Shown in pieces: positions 56,452-64,000 of a stretch of DNA of 64,000 nucleotides. Source of the DNA: Nectonema munidae (lineage: Eukaryota; Nematomorpha; Nectonematoida; Nectonematidae). Location: NCBI GenBank assembly GCA_030549495.1, contig JAUIRK010000945.1:1695501-1759500 (forward strand), in the 5' to 3' direction. The first letter of the stretch is position 1, and each line of letters starts with the position of its first letter. The notes beneath the pieces are model-generated. The model was not told the origin of the DNA, did not search any database, and worked only from the letters and a program-made list of their open reading frames with translations. A program made the translations under genes and the position numbers.

Positions 56452-58774
56452 CAGGGGTCGGGAACCTATGGCTCGCGGACCAGATGTGGCTCTTATGAAT
56501 GCTGCATCTGGCTCGCAGACAAATTTTTAATTATAAAAAAATGTTTCGTCAGACTCCGTTGCGCATGCGCAAACCGGCAACTAAAACGCGGGAAATCACC
56601 GTTGTTTAAACCATGTTTTTTATTTCAGAAACCCTTTTAAGAAGATGGCTAAAAGAAAAAAAGACGAAGAGTATCGCACTTTTCAGCAGGAATGGACAGA
56701 GGAACTTGCCTTTGTGGAGAGAGCAGGTTCTGCAGTGTGTCTAATATGCAATGATAAAATTGCATCTATGAAACGGTCAAATGTAAAGCGGCACTTCGAC
56801 ACACGCCATAGTACATTTGCATCGAAGTATCCTGTGGGGGACAGCAGGAAGAAAGCATGTCAAGAGCTACTATCAAGAGTGCAAGCTAGTCAGCAGCAAC
56901 TCCGTGTTTGGAGCCAACAAGGTGACTGGAATTCGGCTAGCTTTGCTGGTGCTTTAGCAATTGTGAGAAACGGAAAGCCATTCACAGATGGGGAGTATGC
57001 CAAAGCATTCATGCTTGATGTTGCCAACGAACTTTTTGATGACTTTTCGGATAAAGACAAGATAATTAAACGGATAAGACATGCCTCTGTCAGCAAAAAC
57101 TGTTCACGATCGTACCATCATGATGTCAAATCAAATTGAGGCAACGCAAGTGAAGGACATAAATGCGGCGCCTTTTTTTCTCTCGCTTTGGATGAGTCAA
57201 CAGACGTAAGCAATTTATCCCAATTCAGCGTAATGGCAAGGTATGTTGTCGGTGACACAGTATATGAGGAAAGTCTTGCTGTTTTGCCTATGAAAGAGAC
57301 AACAAGAGGGGAGGATTTATTCAAGTCATTCATCAAGTTCGCTGAAGAAAAAAATCTACCGATGGATAAACTTGTTATGGTGTGCACTGATGGCGCTCCG
57401 TGGATGCTGGGGAAAAACACATGAACATGAAAAGAGACGCATCTCAAGTTTTCACTGTATCCTACATCAGGAGGCGCTTTGTGCTCAGATGTCTGGCGAG
57501 CAGCTGGGTGTGGTGATGTCGCTGGTCGTTCGAGTGGTCAACTTTATTGTTGCCCGAGCTTTAAATGATCGCCAGTTTAAAACACTGCTGGATAAAGTTG
57601 GGAGTAATTATCCTGGTCTGCTTCTGCACAGTAACGTGCATTGGTTGTCAAGGGGGAAGGTGCTCAGCCGTTTTGCGGCTTGTTTGAGCGAATCCGGACT
57701 TTTCTTGAAATGAAAAATGTCGAGCATCCCGAGTTAGCTGACACTGAGTGGCTCCTGAAGTTCTACTATCTCGTGGACATGACTGAACATCTAGACCAGC
57801 TCAACATAAAAATGCAAGGTGTTGGAAATACAATCTTATCCCTGCAACAAGCAGTGTCTGCATTTGAAAACAAGCTAGAACTCTTCATCACCGACATTGA
57901 AACAGGTCGTTTACTACACTTTGAAAAACTGGGTGAGTTTAAAGATGCATGCACAGCAAGTGACCCTTCGCAACATCTTGATCTTCAGCAGCTAGCAGGC
58001 TTCACATCTAATCTCCTGCAGTCATTCAAAGCGCGCTTTGGAGAATTTCACGAGCGCACTCGTCTTTTTAAGTTCATCACCCATCAAGTGTGGAGTGGAC
58101 AGCGCTGACCTGAGTTACATCCCCGGTGTTTCCGAAAGAGATTTTGAGCTACAAGCTGCTGACGTGAAAGCCTCAGATATGTGGGTGAATAAGTTCAAGT
58201 CACTGAATGAAGATTTGGAAAGACTCGCACGACAGCAAGCAGAGTTGGCCAGCCAACACAAGTGGGCAGAAATGAAAAAACTTAAGCCCATAGACCAGCT
58301 GATTGTCAAAACTTGGAACGCGCTTCCCGTCACATACCACACACTGCAGCGTGTGAGTATTGCTGTACTGACAATGTTCGGCTCTACGTATGCATGTGAG
58401 CAGTCTTTCTCACATCTAAAGAACATTAAGACCAACCTACGATCACGTTTGACGGATGGAAGTCTTAACGCTTGCATGAAGCTTAACCTCACCAAGTATA
58501 AACCAGACTACAAAGCCATCAGTAAAACCATGCAGCACCAGAAGTCACATTAATGCTAAGAAATATTCATCATTGATTAGAAACAGTATAACAATGTTAT
58601 TAGAAAGAATTCAGAGGCTTATTGTACTCTAAAAGTGTTGAAATTACATAAAATGCAAACATTTACTTTTTTATTATTATTATTAGGTTAACATATTATA
58701 TGGCTCTCACGGAATTACATTTAAAAATGTGTGGTGCTTATGGCTCTCTCAGCCAAAAAGGTTCCCGACCCCTG
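56452..58774 (+). mobile_element. hAT (Charlie/ZBED-type) DNA transposon, complete ends, 2323 bp
   Basis: Both ends carry the 15-bp terminal inverted repeat CAGGGGTCGGGAACC. The flanks are an 8-bp target duplication with one mismatch (ccctatat at 56444-56451, ccctagat at 58775-58782), as expected for hAT. The copy-1 SINE shows ccctagat as the empty-site sequence. The element therefore landed in the SINE and has kept its full length. Confidence 0.92.
56645..58553 (+). pseudogene. hAT transposase (GTF2IRD2/ZBED-like), frameshifted
   Basis: The transposase lies within the hAT element. Frames at 56645-57139, 57188-57424, 57372-57713, 57641-58108 and 58038-58553 cover a protein of about 620 residues. 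It has a zinc-binding N-terminus (AVCLICNDKIASMKRSNVKR, H..H), the RNase-H-like core (SLALDESTDVS, VCTDGAP, HCILHQEALCAQ) and the C-terminal dimerisation region (LTMFGSTYACEQSFSHLKNI, KTNLRSRLTDGSLNACMKLN). These match the transposase-derived C-terminal part of GTF2IRD2 and related ZBED proteins. Frame changes near 57075, 57175, 57415, 57685 and 58085 inactivate it. The residue blocks are well preserved, so decay is recent relative to other elements here. Confidence 0.88.
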
Positions 58775-58983
58775 CCCTAGATTATGCTATCTTTATATGA
58801 GTATAATCTATCAGTTCAAAACAAGGCATTGTTTAGACTGAGAGAGTATTTCCATAAAAACAAGTACTCTCGGGGAAGAGTGTAGAATTTTGTTACACTT
58901 TCGCAGCAGCAGCGATAAACAGTGTTATTTCAGCCAACCCGCAAAAATCCACCATAAGGTACTGCTGGCTTTTTGCAGGCTTC

Positions 58984-59071
58984 TACATATGGCTAGAAAT
59001 AATATATATCTATTTATAATAATAATATGATATATAATAATACATGTAAATGAGTCAGATCCAAGCTTCTG
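58984..59071. other. short AT-rich spacer
   Basis: A/T-rich sequence with repeated 'ataatatat'. No feature. Confidence 0.5.
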
Positions 59072-59340
59072 CTAAACGGTTTCCCCACAAAGTATGTTAA
59101 CTATTTTGCATGGCTTTGAGCATAAGTGGATGGGTTTGAGTGTCGTGAAAATGTGTGGGCAGTTAAATAAATGATGAGTGTTATGTGGGTGTTGATTGCA
59201 AACTGAACAGAGTGGATTTGTTTGTGTTTTTGGATTTATCTTGTGAAGATATTCACGGAGCAATGGTGACTTGTTGGCTCTAAGTTGAGCAAGTGTATGT
59301 CTTTATTTAATTGATAATGTTTCATGTTTGAGTGTGGAGA
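59072..59340 (-). pseudogene. C-terminal end of a non-LTR retrotransposon reverse transcriptase
   Basis: On the minus strand a frame reads HTLAQLRANKSPLLREYLHK, then PLCSVCNQHPHNTHHLFNCP, then a short tail to 59072. The 'LR...SP.L..YLH.I......C..C....H...HL...C' pattern is the zinc-binding segment that follows the RT domain in several animal LINE families. The RT domain itself is not present. Confidence 0.65.
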
Positions 59341-59524
59341 GATAGTCGGTTACCGTTTGTGTGTGTATTGCTTTGTTGACGCATGTTTGATTTTGATTGT
59401 CTTCTTTGTTTCGGCATGTGTCATAAAAGATAAGTTCGTTGTCTTGAAATATAGTATTCAATTGGAAAATCATTTTTAACACCGAGAGTTTTTATGCCAA
59501 ATGGAAGATTCTGGTTTCATTTTA

Positions 59525-59618
59525 GGACTCAGGGGAAGGCCGGCTTGATGCGGTACCGAAACCAAGACCTTGTGTTATCGATTCCAGCATCTAACCAACC
59601 CTACGTAGCTGCTACCAA
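59525..59618 (-). repeat. tRNA-derived SINE, family A, diverged copy
   Basis: On the minus strand it contains GGGTTGGTTAGATGCTGG, 'cgataacacaaggtcttggt' and 'cgcatcaagccgg', matching the family-A head and body. The B box is degraded. Confidence 0.55.
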
Positions 59619-61074
59619 GCTAAAATACAGTCGCATGACGAACTATCAAATAGTCCTACAACAAAGTATTTTTCGTATTGTATCGTCTACGAGCTACTCA
59701 ATCATTTTCTAGAATTCACTAGGATAGATTGTTTAGAAGGCGCCTCGTTTATAGCGCATTTCGTGGATTTGTCCCCCATATCCGCGTTATATGGGAGAAG
59801 ATGAAGCTTGCAATTAAATATAAATTTTATAGCAGTTATGAAGTTCATTTTACAGATTTTTGTTCATAAAATGAAACATTTCTCCAAAAGTGAAACAAGA
59901 AAAAAATACAATTTTCATGTACAGGAAATGACCATTTAGGACATAATCGGTTCTTCTTATCTTACTTTTTAGACCTAAAAGTTTAAAAGATTCTTTTTCA
60001 ATCAAAAATCACATTTCAATCTTTATAGAGCAACAAAAATGAAAGTTTTTAATGGCATTTTTTCAATTGGTTCAATACTTTTTAATTAGTAGGTCCGTCT
60101 TGCTAGGCATACATATGGGACGCGGCAAATTATAAAAACCTAACTCAATATCGATAGCTCTTCCGGGCCAGACTTCACAAAAACTCTAGCGAGGAATTAA
60201 GACAACAAAAAAAATCCATTTTATCCATGTATAAATACGGTAAAGAAAGAAATGACACCTAAAATAGTGGAATAGTATACAAATTTGAACGCTTTTTACA
60301 ATATGTTATGTCTATAAGGGTCACATAATTTTTGTTCAAGAAAATATCACTTTCTTTTTAAACTGAATTACATGGAGGAAGCGCTATTTTAAGAACTAAT
60401 GTTTTTTTTGCATTTGTATTTTTTGATATTTCGATTTCAGGTTCTGCAATATCAAAATTGAGTCCGATGAGAATTTTTAATTTGTGTCAAGTAAGAAAAT
60501 GTTGATTCGCAACAATACTTAAAATTAATGCCTCTTATTAAAAACATTTTTAACTTATAAATCACCTTTTCAAAGGCCGCAGCCCCCCCCCCCCCCCATT
60601 TGGTATGAAAGACCATTTAGAAGATGAACGAACCCATTGAAAATTTGACCCATATACACTTGTATTCTGGCCCATCGACCAGGATGGTTGCCCCCCCCCC
60701 CCCACTACGATTTATTTTGCCCCCTCCTGAAACTCCGTTGAGATATATACATGTATACCCTTTCTTAGAGTCCCAGCCTCAGTAAAATAAGTTCCCCCCC
60801 CCCTCTGTATCAGTTTTGCTCTCTCTGTAAAGAATTATATGAATCTGAATTATCTTACATTTCTAGCCTCTTTGTATGCCTCTATACACACACACAAACT
60901 TTCACATGATTCCTGATTTTTCTACTCACTTATACACACTTTTTATATATAAACTGAACTTTGATAACAGCCAAAGAATTTGTCTGAAATGTATTAATTA
61001 GAGTATAAACATTAATAACACTTTTTCCAATGACTATGTCCTTTTCATTTTCATATGTGATATATAATGGGGGT
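59619..61074. other. AT-rich DNA with three poly(C) runs, no gene
   Basis: C-runs lie at about 60583-60597, 60691-60704 and 60793-60803. No coding region was recognised. Confidence 0.5.
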
Positions 61075-61208
61075 AGGATTTGAGGTTGGTTTAGATACTA
61101 GGCTTCGATAACTCAAGGTCCTGGCCTTGATCCCGCATCAATCCCACTAGCCTCATAGTTCGATACAAGCAGCGCAAGTGTGCCTTCTCAATGAAAACAC
61201 CACACGGC
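61075..61208 (+). repeat. tRNA-derived SINE, family A
   Basis: It shares with the 30945 copy the blocks 'cgataactcaaggtc', 'gatcccgcatcaa', 'tcatagttcgatacaagcag' and 'gtgccttctcaatgaaaaca'. The B box is changed to GGCCTTGATCCC. Confidence 0.65.
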
Positions 61209-61681
61209 GCTTCTACTTTTACCTCATATACAAATACAATATATTTAAAAAAAATGTATAATAATAATTTTATTAACGATAAAAGTTTGCATTATGTCAT
61301 ATATTTGTTTGTCTCAATATCAATAACATACAAATGTTAGCAATTTTGATCTACTTTGAATAGGCGTATAAAAGTACATAATTCAATTCAATGATTTAAA
61401 GTATAGTAAATACGCATTTATCTATCACAATTATAAAAATATCATCAAAGAGTATACAATAAAAGTTTGTACTGCTCCTTTTAGATATAAAAAATAACAA
61501 TAACAATAAGTAGGATATCAAGGGAAGAACTTCTAGAAATCGCCTTTATCCGGTAAAAGTGAACGAGTGATATCAGAAGAACTTGTTGATTCGATTCCAT
61601 TTTCTTCGCTCTGAGCTTTAATAATAATAATAATAATAATAATCAATTTAAAATAAAGATCAATATCTCTTGCTATGTCAG
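61209..61681. other. AT-rich DNA with (AAT)n microsatellite
   Basis: An (AAT)n run of about nine triplets lies at 61619-61644, just left of the EXOC1 fragment. Confidence 0.6.
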
Positions 61682-61853
61682 TCTTACAACGGCTACACAC
61701 ATCTTGCACAAGATGTACACCAATCAAATGAGAGTACTGCTGGAGCCAACAATTTTTTGACGCAACCTATTACGGTCTCAGAAAATTTATTCGAAAATAT
61801 TTTGTTCAAAATTCGAACAACTTTTATCCCCTTTTCAGTACGCAATACCAGGT
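61682..61853 (+). pseudogene. EXOC1: duplicated internal fragment of the EXOC1 exon
   Basis: This 172-bp piece corresponds base for base to 45873-46043 of the EXOC1 exon. It differs by about a dozen substitutions, a 2-bp insertion (gatgtacaccaatc against gatgtaccaatc) and a 1-bp deletion. It encodes broken versions of the SNESTAGANDFLTQPLPVSE region. It begins and ends in the middle of coding sequence, so it is neither an exon duplication nor the 3' end expected of a retrocopy. Same orientation as the parent, about 15.8 kb away. Confidence 0.88.
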
Positions 61854-62354
61854 GGGTTCCGCACTGAAAAAATAAAATTTAAATTTAGGTTAACATCTTG
61901 GAGACATCAAAGAGATAATTACTTAAATATAAATTCATACATAATGAGCATAATTTAGTCATAATATTGTGTGTTTCAAAACTAGTTGAAATGCTATGTA
62001 TTTAAGTGTAACAAAATTAATGGACGCATTTTTAACTCTTTTGTTAAGTTTTAACTGACACAAAATAAAAAAAGCTTTTTTTTTTGACAAAACAAAGTTA
62101 GAAAGTGTATCATTAAAATAAGGATGCGATAAGACTTGAAGTTTATAAAAATTGTAGAAACGCTTGCCTCCATTCCAACAAATAGTAGCAATTTATAAAT
62201 GGCTACTTTTTATATGCATTGAGATAACTTCTTTTTTTGAATTTTACTAACATATGTTTAACTTTCAACAGCTTTCATAATTTTTATGACACAAGTGTTT
62301 TCGGGGTGTACAAAATATAAAGCATGTGTTTAACATACGATTACTTTTAAGGTA
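61854..62354. other. AT-rich DNA, no gene recognised
   Basis: Nothing supported. Confidence 0.5.
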
Positions 62355-62480
62355 ATTGTTTAGGCACAATTGTGCAGCTTGTATCGAATTATGAGGAAAG
62401 TAGGCTTGATACGGGATCGAACCCAAGACCTTGAGTTATTGAAATCAAGTGTCTAGACAACCTTACTCATGCCCCTGTTT
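62355..62480 (-). repeat. tRNA-derived SINE, family A
   Basis: On the minus strand: GGGGCATGAGTAAGGTTG, 'cttgggttcgatcccgtatc' with a consensus B box (62424-62413), then 'aagcctactttcctcataat' and 'cgatacaagctgcacaattg'. Closest to the copies at 30945 and 61075. Confidence 0.7.
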
Positions 62481-63272
62481 AACACATTTTTTTTGAAAAA
62501 AATAATGTTCATTATGCAAATATTTTAATATTTTAGAAATATAAAATTATTTAAAAAATATATTGGCTTTTCAAAAGTGGAGCTAAGAGTAAAAAAGACA
62601 AAGGAATTAATGAAAGAAACTTAAAATGTGAACACTTTGCACACAATTTGGTATCTTATCAATAATAATTAAGAGTGAAAACGAAATAGCATTTGATATA
62701 TGAGGAATTCTGTAAAAAAAAATTTCCAATTAAGAAAATGACAGCTATTCAAAATTCTTGTGTATTTTAGAATTAAGTAACATTCCCATATGTTAACCAA
62801 TAATTAAAAATGAGGTATGCCATTATACATTATATTCACGTGCTTTTATAGGCTTAAGTCGCGTCCCCATATGTGTCAATCAATAAAAATGCCAAGGGAA
62901 TACTGAAAATTAAGTCAATATTTACTTATGTTATAGTGACGGTCCAGGCTGCTCTTCAAAGATAAGCTCCTATTGGCCACTACCAGAATGTGGAGTCAGT
63001 GTTCTGCTCGTGCTTTCAAGCATTCTTTATCTTCAATCATTTTTGTGTACAAAATGTACGACGTACACACATACATTTTTATAATTGGAATTAATTTATA
63101 GTCACAGACTAGGAGACCGCCATATATTATATGAATGACTTCTCATCTTCTTATGCAAACGCGATAAAATGTGCAATATATGGAATTATGCGTGTCATAG
63201 CACTCACTCTTCTTATTTTTCACAAGGAAAGCTTTCTTTGCAACAACTTGAAATGAAGAATAATGAACTTAC
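62481..63272. other. probable intron or 3' region of the SLC35C2-like gene
   Basis: A/T-rich sequence downstream (minus strand) of the SLC35C2-like exon. The following exon, which would encode the variable cytoplasmic tail, was not recognised. Confidence 0.35.
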
Positions 63273-63458
63273 CTTTTTTGGATTTGGTTTTGTTGTAGAT
63301 GTGGATAAAAATGCCAAAAAAGCAAATAACTAAGCCAAAAACATTCAAATTGCTCCAGTGATCCCCGTTTATGGAGAGAGCGAGATAAAGTGTCAGCACT
63401 TCCTTAAATAAGCCAGTGAAATAAAATGGCAAAGTGTCCAATATGTAAATGGCTTTCT
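63273..63458 (-). CDS. SLC35C2: SLC35C2-like nucleotide-sugar/triose-phosphate transporter, one internal exon
   Basis: SLC35C2 is a multi-pass Golgi/ERGIC transporter family member linked to fucose supply. This exon runs from acceptor attgcttgtag (minus strand, ends 63459) to donor AAAAAAG|gtaagt (63272-63267). It is 186 nt, entering and leaving in phase 1. It encodes LPFYFTGLFKEVLTLYLALS, then INGDHWSNLNVFGLVICFFG and IFIHIYNKTKSKK. The vertebrate protein has LTLSIAGIFKEVCTLLLA, then [20 protein letters not shown] at this place. It covers the last two transmembrane helices of the TPT domain and the start of the cytoplasmic tail. Upstream exons should lie beyond 64000. Confidence 0.65.
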
Positions 63459-64000
63459 CTACAAGCAATTCATATTTTTATGTATATTGCACAAAAAGTT
63501 GCTTACCATTTTTACTCATATTTTGAAATTAGAAAAGATAATATTTTTGCTTTACTAAAATTTTAGCGCAAACCACAAAAAAATTAAAGACATAATTGCC
63601 CTAAAAATGGCTCTGATATAGCATTCTATTCTTAACAGCATTCATAGCTTGACAGATGACTTGGTATAACACTCAAATTGTGTAGTAACAAGTTTTCAAA
63701 ATGTCTAATTTTAATTTCACATTTTAAATTATAACAAATTTTATGCTTACATTTTATGAATTCGCTTATATACTGCCTGCTTTTCAAAAAGGTTGAATGC
63801 AACATGCGCATCAAAATGCTTCATAAGATCTAATCTGAACTAATCGATTACATTTTTAAGACATTATTATTGATTGAATTTTGTTAAAATTTTACATTAG
63901 AAAAATGTTTTTTGTACATTAAATTACATTGTGTGCAAATTTATTAGATTAGATAGATTATATTATATTAGATTCTCTAAAAAAAGGTGTAACATTGAAA
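63459..64000. other. probable intron of the SLC35C2-like gene
   Basis: A/T-rich DNA with no recognised exon. Repeated 'attagat' near the end. Confidence 0.4.

Larger units (their letters stand above)
56427..58983 (-). repeat. SINE-like retroposon with (AAC)n tail, copy 2, split by a hAT element
   Basis: Left part 56427-56451 (TTGTTGTTGTTAGCCCCTA) and right part 58775-58983 are the two halves of the element described at 3749-4423. They share 'tataatctatcagttcaaaa', 'gtgtagaattttgttacact', 'ttcgcagcagcagcgataaa' and 'gtactgctggctttttg'. A 15-bp target duplication like that of copy 1 is not evident. Confidence 0.75.

Noticed and set aside
61670-61867. 65-codon frame as a new small gene
   Set aside because: It overlaps the duplicated EXOC1 slice and owes its protein-like look to that origin.
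1-64000. CRISPR array, bacterial operon, toxin cluster or integrated virus
   Set aside because: There are no regularly spaced repeats, no ribosome-binding-site-linked gene clusters, and no viral structural or replication proteins. Everything recognised is animal host or transposon sequence.

Overview
The window is eukaryotic nuclear DNA from an animal. It is very AT-rich and gene-poor: split genes with GT-AG introns, AATAAA poly(A) signals, many tRNA-derived SINE copies, and decayed copies of several animal transposon classes (hAT, pogo/Tigger, piggyBac, non-LTR retrotransposon, PIF1/Helitron-like helicase). No bacterial operon, CRISPR array, rRNA or clearly functional tRNA gene was seen. The host genes recognised are metazoan housekeeping genes. 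An arthropod such as a parasitic copepod would fit the composition and transposon mix, but that is inference; the sequence alone does not fix the species.

Layout. 1.9-6.3 kb, plus strand: four phase-compatible exons of an RBM5/RBM10-type splicing factor (OCRE end, conserved linker, C2H2 finger). One of its introns holds a SINE with a clean target-site duplication and a second element nested in it. 7.4-9.1 kb: a frameshifted copy of an uncharacterised, cysteine-rich, transposon-like animal gene family. 10.45-10.54 kb: a possible orphan terminal exon. 11.1-12.5 kb, minus strand: an intact, intronless GH29 alpha-L-fucosidase, the clearest complete gene. 13.0-14.5 kb: hAT remnant. 16.9-18.2 kb: Tigger/pogo remnant. 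19.24-20.56 kb: a GC-rich island unlike its surroundings, with promoter-like elements and a broken ORF on the minus strand. 20.6-39.2 kb: mostly empty AT-rich DNA with SINEs, two TIR elements (a deleted pogo/Tigger and a 123-bp foldback), and a few candidate orphan exons.

40.4-42.8 kb: a decayed non-LTR retrotransposon (zinc-knuckle ORF1, endonuclease, RT), broken by part of another element. 44.86-47.14 kb, plus strand: a 748-codon uninterrupted exon of the exocyst subunit EXOC1/Sec3, covering the coiled-coil and C-terminal parts but not the N-terminal PH domain. 48.9-50.3 kb: PIF1/Helitron-like helicase remnant. 51.0-51.9 kb: piggyBac-like remnant. 54.0-56.4 kb, minus strand: a VPS13 pseudogene covering the C-terminal third. 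It is bounded on one side by a SINE copy that was itself split by a 2.3-kb hAT element with matching TIRs and an 8-bp target duplication. 59.1-59.3 kb: the 3' end of another non-LTR element. 61.68-61.85 kb: a 172-bp duplicate of an internal piece of the EXOC1 exon. 63.27-63.46 kb, minus strand: one exon of an SLC35C2-like nucleotide-sugar transporter.

The host genes do not form a pathway. Fucosidase, EXOC1, VPS13 and SLC35C2 are all glycan or membrane-traffic genes, but nothing in the layout suggests co-regulation. The main interest is the layered insertion history and a few unexplained elements. No new multi-gene system could be supported.
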